Shown here one piece after another: positions 39,807 through 50,011 of a stretch of 64,000 bases of DNA. Where the stretch lies: NCBI GenBank assembly GCA_015066805.1, contig SVNP01000004.1, forward strand, positions 62,001 to 126,000, read 5' to 3'. Source of the DNA: Ruminococcus sp. GTDB taxonomy: Bacteria > Bacillota > Clostridia > Oscillospirales > Ruminococcaceae. How positions within the stretch are numbered: position 1 is the stretch's first letter; each line of letters starts with the position of its first letter. Below the pieces are notes generated by a model. That model saw only the letters and a program-made list of their open reading frames with translations. It was not told where the DNA came from and ran no database searches. Both the position numbers and the translations under genes were made by a program.

Positions 39807-40196
39807 TCAGAAGAACTTGTCGGGGTTAACCTCGTACTTGTCGGTGCAGATCTTGATGAGGTCGATCAGAGCAAAAATACCGCCCAGACCGGTGCAGCAA
39901 GTGAGAACGATCTTAAGGATGCCCTTCTTGGTCTCACCCATCATGAAGTTGTGGATACCGATACCGCCCAAGAACAGGCAAACGATGATCATAGTGGTCT
40001 TATCCTTGCCTGCCAGATCGCCCGCAGCACCGGACTTCTTTACGGCAACGCCACAGTTCAGACATACATCGGAACCCTCAGCAACAGTCTGACCGCAGTT
40101 CTCGCAGAAAGTAGAGCCGGTGCCCTTCTTCACGCCACAGCTCAGGCAGATTGCCTGATTCTCATTGATTTCCTTACCACAGTTCTTGCAAAACAT
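39807..40196 (-). CDS. Zinc-ribbon / TM2 domain membrane protein
   Basis: MFCKNCGKEINENQAICLSCG...FCENCGQ...; TM2-like FLGGIGIHNFMMGETKKGILKI. Confidence 0.82.
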   Translation of the reverse strand: MFCKNCGKEINENQAICLSCGVKKGTGSTFCENCGQTVAEGSDVCLNCGVAVKKSGAAGDLAGKDKTTMIIVCLFLGGIGIHNFMMGETKKGILKIVLTCCTGLGGIFALIDLIKICTDKYEVNPDKFF

Positions 40197-40322
40197 AGCA
40201 AACATCCTCCTGTCAAATTGCGTCGAATCGACGCTATAATACACTAAATATAGCACAATTCCGTGTGAATGTCAAGACCAAATGTTTATGAAATGTTAAA
40301 TTTGGCGGATTGCACTGTTTTT

Positions 40323-40673
40323 TTACGCGTTAACAAGGTGAATTACCCAGTTTATAAGGAATCCTGCTGCAATGCTCCATAAAACTATCTTGTCAATCAT
40401 TGGTTTTCGGAACAATTTGCCATCCAACAGAAAATATAAGTATAGCAGCGGCATGGCCCAGAACATCAGATGATAGCGGAATGCCGCCGCAAATTGCAGA
40501 TGCAGGGCTGCAAGGGTAGCTCTTGTCATGCCGCAGCCGGGGCAGGGAATGTGCAGAAAATGCTGCCAGACGCATGGCAGATCAAACACTCTGAATATCA
40601 CGATGGTGACAAAATAGGCGAGTGTGTACGCCAGCTTTGCTTTCCATTCCTTGATTTTTGGGAATCCTTTCAT
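40323..40673 (-). CDS. DUF2752 family membrane protein
   Basis: LHIPCPGCGMTRATLAALHLQFAAAFRYH. Confidence 0.8.
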   Translation of the reverse strand: MKGFPKIKEWKAKLAYTLAYFVTIVIFRVFDLPCVWQHFLHIPCPGCGMTRATLAALHLQFAAAFRYHLMFWAMPLLYLYFLLDGKLFRKPMIDKIVLWSIAAGFLINWVIHLVNA

Positions 40674-40678
40674 GGGAC

Positions 40679-43057
40679 TTAATCGGCAATGGGATCAATA
40701 TGCCAGCACTCGGCGACATACTGGCGGATGGTACGGTCGGAGCTGAAGGGACCTGCGGCACAGGTATTGCGCCACTGTTTGGCGGCAAAGGCTTCCCGGT
40801 GGGCGTAATCGTTGATGGCCTGCAGCTTGGTTTCCACATAGGAGGGCAGGTCGCCCAGCAGATAGTAGTGGTCGGGCTGATGCCAGCTTGCGCCATCCAG
40901 CAGGGCAAAGTACAGCTCACGGAACTCACCGCTGCCGCCGTCGGAAACGGTGCCGTCGATCAGGGTTCTGACCACACGGGCGATGCGTTCATCCTTGGCG
41001 AATACCTTGCGGCTGCAATATTGTGGCATGATCTCGGTGATCTCCTCTACGGTGGCACCGAAGATATAGTTATTCTCCTTGCCTGCGGCTGCCACGATCT
41101 CGATATTGGCACCATCCATGGTACCCAGTGTTACGGCACCGTTGAGCATCATCTTCATGTTGCCCGTACCGGATGCCTCGGTACCGGCGGTGGAGATCTG
41201 CTCGGAGATGTCGCAGGCGGCAACCAGCTTTTCGGCATAGGAAACATTATAGTTGGTGACAAATACTACCTTGATGAGATCGCTGACTTCGGGGTCGTTG
41301 GCAATGAGCTTTGCGATCTCGTTGATGAACTTGATAATGGCCTTGGCTCTGCGGTAGCCGGGGGCGGATTTTGCACCGAACAGGAAGGTGGTGGGCTTGA
41401 AATCCTTGATGGAGCCGTCCTTGATGCCGAAATAGATCCACAGAATGGAGAAGGCGTTCAGGAGCTGACGTTTGTACTCATGGAGCCGCTTGATCTGTAC
41501 ATCAAAGCAGGAGCTGGGATCAATGACGATGCCCTCCTGCTTGCGGATGAAATCGGCAAGCTGCTGCTTTTTGGTCTGCTTGACAGCCAGAAAACGCTGC
41601 ATGACAGCGGGATCCTCTGCCAGATGAGAGAGGCTTGCAAGCTGTTCCAGATCGGTGAGGAATGCACGGCTGCCGGAAAGCTCCTCCAGCAGGTCGCAAA
41701 GCTCGGGGTTGCAGACACCCAGCCATCTGCGCTGTGTAATGCCGTTTGTTTTGTTCTGGAATTTTTCGGGCATCAGGTCGTACCAATCGGAAAGGACGGT
41801 GGTCTTCAGCAGCTCTGTGTGGATCTCTGCAACGCCGTTGACATAGGCACCTGCATACATGGCAAGATTTGCCATATGCACCTGACCGTTCTTTACGATG
41901 CGGAGGCTTTGGATGGTTTCTTCGGGCAGCTCCTTGGCGTAAAGCTCCTGCAGAAATGCCTCGGAGATCTGCAGCACGATGGCGTAGACCTCGGGTACCA
42001 GCTCATCCATGAGATCGCAGTCCCATTTTTCCAGTGCTTCCTGCATAATGGTATGATTGGTGTAGGCGAAAATATGCTTGGCCATATCCAGTGCACGGAA
42101 GAAATCGTAGCCCTCCAGCATCAGCAGACGGATCAGCTCGGGGATGCTGATAACGGGGTGGGTATCATTGAGCTGTACAGCCAGCTTTTCGGGCAGTGTA
42201 TCCAGCGTGCCATACTGCGCCTTGTGTTTTTTCAGGGCATCTGCCAGAGAGGCTGCACAGAAGAAATACTGCTGCTTCAGGCGCAGAGCCTTGCCCTCAC
42301 GGGTATCATCGTTGGGGTACAGGCAGCGGGAGATATCCTCGGCGGCAACGGTTTCCGCAGCGGCCTGCAAATAGTGCTGATCGTTGAAGGTGTGGAAATC
42401 AAAGGCATTGACCGGCTCTGCCTGCCAAAGGCGCAGGGTACCGATATGAGGTTCACAGCCGGGCTGGGGATAACCGAAGATGGGCATATCATAGGGTACG
42501 GCACGGACGGTCTGGTTGGCGTAGTTTACCAAGACCGCTTCATCATCCCGCCGCATACTCCAGCAATCACCGAAGCGTGTCCAGTCATCGCCGGTTTCGG
42601 TCTGTCTGCCATCGGTAAAGGATTGCTTGAACAGGCCATAGCGGTAGCGGATACCGTAGCCATCCAGGGGCAGAGCGCAGGTGGCGGCACTGTCTAAGAA
42701 GCAGGCGGCCAGTCTGCCCAGACCGCCGTTGCCCAGTGCAGCGTCCTCGATATCCTCGAACACGGAGAGGGAAACGCCTTCTTTTTCAAATTCCGCAGCA
42801 ACATCCTCCAGAATGCCAAGGCAGTACAGATTGTTGTACACCGCACGTCCCATGAGAAATTCCATGGAGAAATAGCAGGCACGTCTGTTGGCGATATGTG
42901 CCTTGCGGCATTGGTTCCAGCGGGGGAGCATTGCCTGCATTACGGCCTCGCCCAGTGCATTATGCAGGGTATGGGCATCGGTATGGGCAAGGGGGGATTG
43001 CAGCTTTTCTTTGCAGGCGGCAAAGATCTCTTTGGCAAGGGCTTCAGGCTTCGTCAT
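40679..43057 (-). CDS. glgP: Glycogen/alpha-glucan phosphorylase
   Basis: ACYFSMEFLMGRAVYNNL..., GNGGLGRLAACFLDSAAT, KTNGITQRRWL, TAGTEASGTGNMKMMLNGAVTLGTMDGANIE. Confidence 0.97.
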   Translation of the reverse strand: MTKPEALAKEIFAACKEKLQSPLAHTDAHTLHNALGEAVMQAMLPRWNQCRKAHIANRRACYFSMEFLMGRAVYNNLYCLGILEDVAAEFEKEGVSLSVFEDIEDAALGNGGLGRLAACFLDSAATCALPLDGYGIRYRYGLFKQSFTDGRQTETGDDWTRFGDCWSMRRDDEAVLVNYANQTVRAVPYDMPIFGYPQPGCEPHIGTLRLWQAEPVNAFDFHTFNDQHYLQAAAETVAAEDISRCLYPNDDTREGKALRLKQQYFFCAASLADALKKHKAQYGTLDTLPEKLAVQLNDTHPVISIPELIRLLMLEGYDFFRALDMAKHIFAYTNHTIMQEALEKWDCDLMDELVPEVYAIVLQISEAFLQELYAKELPEETIQSLRIVKNGQVHMANLAMYAGAYVNGVAEIHTELLKTTVLSDWYDLMPEKFQNKTNGITQRRWLGVCNPELCDLLEELSGSRAFLTDLEQLASLSHLAEDPAVMQRFLAVKQTKKQQLADFIRKQEGIVIDPSSCFDVQIKRLHEYKRQLLNAFSILWIYFGIKDGSIKDFKPTTFLFGAKSAPGYRRAKAIIKFINEIAKLIANDPEVSDLIKVVFVTNYNVSYAEKLVAACDISEQISTAGTEASGTGNMKMMLNGAVTLGTMDGANIEIVAAAGKENNYIFGATVEEITEIMPQYCSRKVFAKDERIARVVRTLIDGTVSDGGSGEFRELYFALLDGASWHQPDHYYLLGDLPSYVETKLQAINDYAHREAFAAKQWRNTCAAGPFSSDRTIRQYVAECWHIDPIAD

Positions 43058-44603
43058 GGGTGGTTTCTCCTTTTTCGGTGGTTTCACCGGTGATCTCACC
43101 GGCATCTTTGGCTGCGGCCGCGGCATTGCATCTGCCGTAGGTTTCATTCATTTTGCGGAGCTTTTTGCAAAGCTTTTGGGAATAATCGCTTTCCTGCGTA
43201 CGGTAGATCCAGTTGCCGCCCAGAGTAGAGGGCGTGTTGATCCTTGCGGAGGGCGGTGCGTCCAGCAGATCCTGCATGGTGGTAATGGCGAGATCGGCAA
43301 TGCTTGCCCATGCAGCCCGCAGCATGGCTTTGGGAAGCCGGGATTCCTTTTTCACATTGAGATACTGCATGGCGTAGGCATTGTGTTCGGGGGCATTGGC
43401 CTTGACCCAGCCGCGCAGCGTATGATTATCATGGGTACCTGTATAGCAGACACAGTTGGGCGTGCGGAAAGCATGGGGCAGATAAGGATTGCCGGAACCG
43501 CTGTCAAAGGCAAACTGCATGACCTTCATGCCGGGGAAGCCTGTGCGCTTCAGCAGACGCTCCACCGCAGGGGTGATATTGCCCAGATCCTCTGCAATGA
43601 CGTTCATTTTGCCGAAGCGTTCCTTGGCGGCCTTCCACAGTGCATAATCGGGACCTTTGCGCCATTTGCCGTGCTCGGCGGTTTCATGGCCGTAGGGGAT
43701 GGCGTAGTAGCGTTCAAAACCGCGGAAGTGGTCGATACGCACCACATCGTACATGGAAAGGGTGAAGGCAAGACGATCCAGCCACCATTGGTAGCCGTTT
43801 TTCTTCATATCCTCCCAGTTCCAGATGGGGTTGCCCCAGAGCTGACCCGTTACGGCAAAGGGATCGGGCGGGCAGCCTGCCACAACGGTGGGCTTTTTGT
43901 CTTTATCCAGCAAAAACAGCTTGGGCTCTGCCCACACCTCTACGCTGTCATAGGCGGCGTAGATGGGAATATCACCCACGATGCGGATGCCTTTTGCGTT
44001 GGCATAGTTTTTCAGGGCATACCATTGGGTGAAGAAGCAGAATTGCACAAAACGGTAAAAGTTGATGTCCTCGGCGTAGGTTTTTTTCGCCTCTGCCACA
44101 GCGGATTTTTCATACATGGCCAGTGCGGGCTCCCATTCTGCCCATGCTTTGCCGTCGTGGGCATCCTTCAGGGACATAAACAAGGCGTAGCCATCCAGCC
44201 AGTGTTTGTTTTCCTTGCAGAAGCGGCGGAATTCGGGGGATTTCTTTTTGCTGAAGTTTGCATAGGCGATCCGCAGCACGGGCATGACCTGCCGGTACAG
44301 CAGGGCATAATCAATGGCATCGGGTGTGGTATCCCATTGGATGCCGTCGTAATCTGCGGCACAGAGCAAGCCCTGTTGTGCCAGCGTGTCAAAATCAATG
44401 AGATAGGGGTTGCCTGCAAACACGGAGCAGGACTGATAGGGAGAATCCCCGTAGCTTGTGGGGGACAGGGGAAGCACCTGCCAGTAATGGCAGCCGCTTT
44501 CTGCGAGAAAATCCACGAAATTTTGCGCTGCTTTTCCCATTTTGCCAATGCCGTGACGGGATGGCAGGGCGGAAACTGGCAGCAGGATACCGCTTTCACG
44601 CAT
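43044..44603 (-). CDS. malQ: 4-alpha-glucanotransferase
   Basis: RESGILLPVSALPSRHGIGKMG, YYAIPYGHETAEHGKWRKGP, VIAEDLGNITPAVERLLKRTGFPGMKVMQFAF, GTHDNHTLRGW. Confidence 0.96.
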   Translation of the reverse strand: MRESGILLPVSALPSRHGIGKMGKAAQNFVDFLAESGCHYWQVLPLSPTSYGDSPYQSCSVFAGNPYLIDFDTLAQQGLLCAADYDGIQWDTTPDAIDYALLYRQVMPVLRIAYANFSKKKSPEFRRFCKENKHWLDGYALFMSLKDAHDGKAWAEWEPALAMYEKSAVAEAKKTYAEDINFYRFVQFCFFTQWYALKNYANAKGIRIVGDIPIYAAYDSVEVWAEPKLFLLDKDKKPTVVAGCPPDPFAVTGQLWGNPIWNWEDMKKNGYQWWLDRLAFTLSMYDVVRIDHFRGFERYYAIPYGHETAEHGKWRKGPDYALWKAAKERFGKMNVIAEDLGNITPAVERLLKRTGFPGMKVMQFAFDSGSGNPYLPHAFRTPNCVCYTGTHDNHTLRGWVKANAPEHNAYAMQYLNVKKESRLPKAMLRAAWASIADLAITTMQDLLDAPPSARINTPSTLGGNWIYRTQESDYSQKLCKKLRKMNETYGRCNAAAAAKDAGEITGETTEKGETTHDEA

Positions 44604-44709
44604 GATAAAAAACCTCTTTTCCGATATGGTAGCCGCAAAGGATATCTGCGGCAAATCATGATATACTATACACCAAAACCACAAGAATGATACGGAAGGA
44701 GCACAAATT

Positions 44710-45138
44710 TTGAAAGCCTTTGCAGGATACGGTGTTGCGTTTTTGTTCGGATTTTTTCTTTACTCCATGCTGGAGATCGCCTTTCGGGGCTATACCCATT
44801 GGACCATGGCACTGACCGGAGGCATTGTCATGATGGTGTTGTATGACATGGAGCATCGGCTGCAGGTGCATACCTTGTGGCGTGCGCTGATGGGTGCACT
44901 GTTTATCACCGCATTTGAATTTACGGTGGGGGTGGCGGATAATCTGCTGATGGGCTGGCAGGTATGGGATTATTCGGAGCTGCCCATGAATCTGCTGGGA
45001 CAGATCTGCCTGCCGTTTTCCGCCATCTGGTTTATACTTTGCATTCCTGCGGGATTGTTCTGCCGTCTGATGGGCAGAAGGCTGGGGCTTATTCCGCAGA
45101 CCAGATGGACGGACCCTGTGCCAGAAGATATTCACTGA
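44710..45138 (+). CDS. CmpB-like membrane protein (putative ABC transporter permease family)
   Basis: TTG start; MKAFAGYGVAFLFGFFLYSMLEIAFRGYTHWTMALTGG... Confidence 0.6.
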   Translation: MKAFAGYGVAFLFGFFLYSMLEIAFRGYTHWTMALTGGIVMMVLYDMEHRLQVHTLWRALMGALFITAFEFTVGVADNLLMGWQVWDYSELPMNLLGQICLPFSAIWFILCIPAGLFCRLMGRRLGLIPQTRWTDPVPEDIH

Positions 45139-46147
45139 GCTCGCAGGCCATTTCACATTGCTCCTGAACACGGGGGTGGCCGGGGGTGCCTACGCCGGTA
45201 CGGGTAAAGCGGAATCTTCTGACTCTGGGACTGTGGATCCGTTCACAGACCTCATCCATCATGCCCTCCCAGAAGGGATCGTGCATCAACACGGTCAGCA
45301 GCAGCAGGAAGGTTGCATGGGGGTATTTTTCCATGAGATCCGTAATAATGCGGCAGTAGGTGGTGATCCAGTGTTCTTTTTTGGCATCATCGGGAATGCA
45401 GTTGTCCCGATCGCCCACATGATGATCGTTCTGACCCACGGCAAACAGCACCACATCGGGGGTATAGCGGGAAAAATCCCACTGAGAGCAGCCGCAGAAG
45501 GGCAGATAGCCCATTTTGTCATAGGCGGTTTCCAGACCGTAATTGCCGTTATCAAAATAGCCTGTGTGGTCCAGCAGGGCAATGCCGCCCTGTGCATTGA
45601 GATGAATTTGTGCGCCAACCAGCCGTGCGGTCTGCATGGCGTAGCTGTACCATGCATTATCCAGAGAAGCATCGTAGGTAGGGGGATCGCTTGTACCCAC
45701 ATGATCGTAGGCTTCCACCACAGAACCCGCACTGACACTGTCGCCGAAGCATTCCATGCGGCGTGTGGGCATAGGCGGTGCGGAAAGCAGATTGCCTGTT
45801 TCTCCCAGACGGATCTCGGTCAGGGTAAAGCAGTGGGTGGCATCCTGCCGCTTGTAGATCACGCATTCATGAACGCCATCGGTTTCCACGGGGATCTGTA
45901 CGGTCTGGGGGATGTCGTTGCAATCGGCGGAAAGCATCAGCTTGCCCACAACGCCATCCAGCACATAGCCAATGGCAGGATCGCCGTACAGACGGTGATC
46001 CTTGAGGGTGACGGCAAGCTGTCTGCCGCTGAAGCGGAACCGCACCAGTGAGCCTGCCCAGTGAAAGACAGGTGCATCGGCATCGGACATATCGATACGG
46101 CCCATGTATTGCAGGGCACTGTGAGATGGAGAAAAGATCTGTTCCAT
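45089..46147 (-). CDS. SGNH/GDSL esterase, CE2-like, cytoplasmic
   Basis: N-terminal beta domain then MECFGDSVSAG; FAVGQNDHH; no signal peptide. Confidence 0.75.
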   Translation of the reverse strand: MEQIFSPSHSALQYMGRIDMSDADAPVFHWAGSLVRFRFSGRQLAVTLKDHRLYGDPAIGYVLDGVVGKLMLSADCNDIPQTVQIPVETDGVHECVIYKRQDATHCFTLTEIRLGETGNLLSAPPMPTRRMECFGDSVSAGSVVEAYDHVGTSDPPTYDASLDNAWYSYAMQTARLVGAQIHLNAQGGIALLDHTGYFDNGNYGLETAYDKMGYLPFCGCSQWDFSRYTPDVVLFAVGQNDHHVGDRDNCIPDDAKKEHWITTYCRIITDLMEKYPHATFLLLLTVLMHDPFWEGMMDEVCERIHSPRVRRFRFTRTGVGTPGHPRVQEQCEMACELSEYLLAQGPSIWSAE

Positions 46148-46346
46148 AAAAAAACCTCCGCAGGTTGTTTTGTATCAAAGCCTATTATAGCATACTTTGC
46201 TCTGAATTGCAAGAAAGAATCCCCCATGGCCGCAAGAGTGATGATGCGTTTGTGTGCGAACGATGAAAAAACAGACTTTGCCCTTGCCAAATTGCAAAGA
46301 ATATGTTACAATGTACGTTAGTATGGTTGAAAGGACAAAGGTTCAG

Positions 46347-47294
46347 ATGAAGGAAAAAGAACAACATCCCGTAGAGGACGGGCTGGCTAAGGTAGAAGAC
46401 ACCAATCTTTCCGCTTTTGAAAATGCCCGTATGCTGGAGGCAAGAGCAAGGCGTGAGGAAGAGCTTGCCGAGCGTGCCAGACAGGCAGCAGAAAACGAAG
46501 CCGCATATCAGGCAAGAGAGGCCTATGCCAAGGAGCTGTATGATGAAAAGCTGGATCTCATGCGGCTGAAGCAGGGCGTGATCACCGACAGCGACAAGGT
46601 TTTTCCCGAAAAGGAGCCACCGAAAAAATACACCCTATCGGAGAAAATCGGCAACTGGATCTACCATTCCAAATGGTGGCTGGGCATTGCGGTTTTCTGT
46701 GTGGCTGTGGGCGGTTTTCTGTTGTACGATCACCTGACCAAGGTGGAGGCAGATGTGAACCTGCTGCTGATCTCCAATGATTACGAGATTTACAGCAGGA
46801 GTCAGACCCTTTGCGACATGATGGAGAAAAATCTGGCGGATTACAACGATGATGACCGCAGTGTGGCGGCGGTGGTGTTTGTGCCTGTTTCTCAGAAGAG
46901 TATGGAAAACGGCAGCTATGCTTCGGCGTACAATACCCAGTTGATGGTGCAGTTCCAGAGCAATATGTGTATGCTGGTCATCGGAGATAAGGCATCGGAT
47001 GAATATATCGAATCCGATAAGCTGTATGTGGAGCTGGAGGAGCTGTATCCCCAGTATGATTTCATTGAGGGTGACCGTATTCTGCTGGAAAAAACCAATT
47101 TTCAGGCATGGCTCGGTACGCCGGAGCCGCCCCGTGAGGGTGCTTATCTGGCACTGCGTTTGCCTGTGGGCGGTATGAGCTCCGAGGAGGAGATGAAGCA
47201 GGCATACGATGAAGCTCTGCCTGTGCTGGAAACTCTGATGGAGCAGCTTGCGGCAGAACCGCCCGTAACCGAAACGACCACCGGAGGTGAATGA
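46347..47294 (+). CDS. Membrane protein of unknown function with charged coiled N-terminus
   Basis: MKEKEQHPVEDGL...ARAREEELAERARQAAENEA-like charged region then one TM (WWLGIAVFCVAVGGFLLY). Confidence 0.65.
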   Translation: MKEKEQHPVEDGLAKVEDTNLSAFENARMLEARARREEELAERARQAAENEAAYQAREAYAKELYDEKLDLMRLKQGVITDSDKVFPEKEPPKKYTLSEKIGNWIYHSKWWLGIAVFCVAVGGFLLYDHLTKVEADVNLLLISNDYEIYSRSQTLCDMMEKNLADYNDDDRSVAAVVFVPVSQKSMENGSYASAYNTQLMVQFQSNMCMLVIGDKASDEYIESDKLYVELEELYPQYDFIEGDRILLEKTNFQAWLGTPEPPREGAYLALRLPVGGMSSEEEMKQAYDEALPVLETLMEQLAAEPPVTETTTGGE

Positions 47295-47295
47295 G

Positions 47296-47868
47296 ATGGC
47301 AGGAACGCAGCAAGGCGAAAACTATGGCATTCTGCCGCCCAAGCCGCCAATGACGGCAAAGGTGACCACAGGCACGCAGATGGCTGTGCGTCTGGTGGTG
47401 CTGGTGGGGCTGCTGGTGCTGGGCATTGTGGGCTTTTTGATGATACGGGATCGGTATCAGAAGCCTATGCGCCTGTACTACAAGGCTCTGAGTAACAAAG
47501 ATGCATCCAAGATGTGTCAGGCATTCCCGGGCTGGCTGGTGAATGCGGAGGTGGATGAAGAAGCCATGTCCATTTACGATATGTGTGCCGCAATGGTTTC
47601 CACTGTGGGTGCAAATTTCGGGGATGAGTATGAAGTGGAGATGGATTATGTCAGCCGCACCGCTGTGGAGGAGGACTATCTCGATCGTCTGGAGGAGGGG
47701 ATCCTTTCCCGCTATCAGACCAAAACAGAGATCTCCGAGGGCTGGCAGGTGCAGCTTTCCGTTGTGTATTCCAACGGCGGCAATGAGATCACCATGACGG
47801 AATATGCCCGTGTATACCGCATCAACGGCAGTTGGTGCCTGCTGGATGTACCGGGCAGTGAATCATAA
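47296..47868 (+). CDS. Single-TM protein of unknown function, operonic with the previous gene
   Basis: MAGTQQGENYGILPPKPP... TM MAVRLVVLVGLLVLGIVGFLMI; GGAGG RBS. Confidence 0.65.
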   Translation: MAGTQQGENYGILPPKPPMTAKVTTGTQMAVRLVVLVGLLVLGIVGFLMIRDRYQKPMRLYYKALSNKDASKMCQAFPGWLVNAEVDEEAMSIYDMCAAMVSTVGANFGDEYEVEMDYVSRTAVEEDYLDRLEEGILSRYQTKTEISEGWQVQLSVVYSNGGNEITMTEYARVYRINGSWCLLDVPGSES

Positions 47869-47876
47869 CAGAGAGA

Positions 47877-47912
47877 AATCGCTTCGCCGTAATACGGAGC
47901 GATTTCAGCTTT
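47877..47912 (+). terminator. Putative intrinsic terminator
   Basis: AAATCGCTTCG...CGGAGCGATTT. Confidence 0.5.
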
Positions 47913-47987
47913 CTTTTTGGGTTTTTTCACGGGAAATACATAAAACAGGGGTAAAATCAAACCGAATCATGTAAAAGGAGTTGTTTT

Positions 47988-49964
47988 ATGAAACATTCTT
48001 TGCGAGTGTACGCCGCAGTGCTTGCGGCTGCAACGGTTGCTTTTCCTCTGAACGGCTGCAAGACAAATGAGAGCAGCGAGATCGCCCTAAACAGTACGGG
48101 CAGTGTGCAATCGGGTGCCGAACCCAACAGCGGCACCGCAGAAAACCTTTCCGCAGAGCCGTTGGATATCAGTGCATACACCAACATCGCTCTGAGCAAT
48201 GCGGATCTGGATACCGCTTGGAGTGCAGAGGATCCTGTGATCCGCTGTGCGGGAGATACCATTTCCGTACCCGAGGGGGTGGGTGTTTCTGTCAGCGGAC
48301 AGACTGCCACTATCACTAAGGGGGGCAGCTATGTGCTGGAGGGTTCTCTCTCCGATGGACAGATCATTGTGGCACTGACCGATAACACCGAGAAGGTGCA
48401 CCTGATCTGCAACGGCATAACCATACACAGCAGCTCTGCACCTATATGGGTACAGCAGGCAGATAAGGTCATTGTGACGCTGGCAGAGGGAACTGTCAAT
48501 ACGCTGACCGACGGCACGGATTATGCGGTGGAATCGGATACGGATACCGCACCCAATGCCTGTCTGTACAGCAAGGATGATCTGACCATGAACGGCAGCG
48601 GTACACTGATCGTCAACGGCAATTGCAACAACGGCATTCAGTCTGCGGATGATCTGCGGATCATGGGTGGAACGCTTACGGTGAATGCGGTCAATCATGG
48701 CATCCGCGGCAGCGATTCCGTTGTGATCAAGGATGGCAATATAACGGTTACCGCACAGGGCGATGGGATCAAATCCACTACCACAGATACCGAAGGCAAA
48801 GGTTTTGTGGATGTGGAAGGCGGTGTGATCTCCGTAACTGCCGCACAGGATGCGGTGGATGCTGCCGTTGCATTGGTGGTCAGCGGCGGTACACTGACAC
48901 TGGAAAGCGGCGGCGGTGCAGCCAATGCGCCTGTTCAAAGCGGCGGTATGCACGGCGGCTGGGGCGATTGGTTTACGGATACCAACACTACCGATACTGC
49001 TGTCAGCACCAAGGGCATGAAGGCAGGCGGATTGCTGGCCATCACGGGTGGTACCGTAGAGGTAGATTCTGCCGATGATGCTTTGCACTGCAACGGAGAT
49101 TGTTCCGTCAGCGGCGGTGAAATGACTCTGGCTGCCGGCGATGATGGTATTCACAGTGACGATGAACTGTACATCGGCGGTAATGCAGTTATTACGGTTT
49201 CCGGATCCTATGAGGGTCTGGAGGCATATCACATCAGCATAGCGGGCGGAACCACCCGCGTTACCGCACAGGATGATGGTCTGAATGCAGCAGGGGGCGA
49301 TACTGCATCCCTGACTGCCGATTCCATGATACCTCCCGATATGGGCGGCAGCTTTGACGGAGGCTTCGGAGGCGGTCGTCCCGGCGGCTTTGGCGGATTT
49401 GCCGCAGGTTCCGGAGAACTGACCATAACCGATGGCTATCTGTTTGTGAATGCGGGCGGTGATGGTCTGGATTCCAACGGCAATATTACCATGACAGGTG
49501 GTACTGCTGTGGTTTGTGGCCCCACCAACAACGGCAACGGCCCTCTGGACAGCGGCGACAACAACAATCATATTACCCTAAGCGGCGGTACGCTGATGGC
49601 TGTGGGTGCTACGGGCATGATGGAAGTCCCCGAAAGCAATTACATCGCATCGGCTTCTCTCAATGCCGCGGCGGGTACGCTCATTGTGGTTACCGATGCC
49701 CAAGGTACGGTTCTGGGTGCGCTGCAAACGCCTAAAAATGCACAGGGGATCGTATTCAGCGCAGGGGGCGCCGCAGATGGCTATACCGTGTACAGCGGCG
49801 GTACCTATGATGGCAGCTTCAACAGTGATGGCTGGGCTGCAGGCGGCAGCTATACGCCCGGTACCGAGATCTGCTCCGGTGGGGGCAGCATCGGCTTTAC
49901 CGGGGGCATGGGCGGCGGATTCGGCGGTGGATTCGGCGGCGGTCGTCCCGGCGGCAGACCGTAA
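47988..49964 (+). CDS. Cthe_2159-like beta-helix carbohydrate-binding lipoprotein with Gly-rich segments
   Basis: Lipobox PLNGC; repeated ITGGTVEVDSADDALHCNGDCSVSGGEMTLAAGDDGIHSDDELYI; GGMGGGFGGGFGGGRPGGRP C-terminus. Confidence 0.8.
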   Translation: MKHSLRVYAAVLAAATVAFPLNGCKTNESSEIALNSTGSVQSGAEPNSGTAENLSAEPLDISAYTNIALSNADLDTAWSAEDPVIRCAGDTISVPEGVGVSVSGQTATITKGGSYVLEGSLSDGQIIVALTDNTEKVHLICNGITIHSSSAPIWVQQADKVIVTLAEGTVNTLTDGTDYAVESDTDTAPNACLYSKDDLTMNGSGTLIVNGNCNNGIQSADDLRIMGGTLTVNAVNHGIRGSDSVVIKDGNITVTAQGDGIKSTTTDTEGKGFVDVEGGVISVTAAQDAVDAAVALVVSGGTLTLESGGGAANAPVQSGGMHGGWGDWFTDTNTTDTAVSTKGMKAGGLLAITGGTVEVDSADDALHCNGDCSVSGGEMTLAAGDDGIHSDDELYIGGNAVITVSGSYEGLEAYHISIAGGTTRVTAQDDGLNAAGGDTASLTADSMIPPDMGGSFDGGFGGGRPGGFGGFAAGSGELTITDGYLFVNAGGDGLDSNGNITMTGGTAVVCGPTNNGNGPLDSGDNNNHITLSGGTLMAVGATGMMEVPESNYIASASLNAAAGTLIVVTDAQGTVLGALQTPKNAQGIVFSAGGAADGYTVYSGGTYDGSFNSDGWAAGGSYTPGTEICSGGGSIGFTGGMGGGFGGGFGGGRPGGRP

Positions 49965-50011
49965 ATCACCCATTGACGCAATTTTGTTGATGCGGGAGGG
50001 CATGGTGAACG

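Noticed and set aside
40658-42697. 679-aa plus-strand ORF
   Set aside because: Antisense to glycogen phosphorylase.
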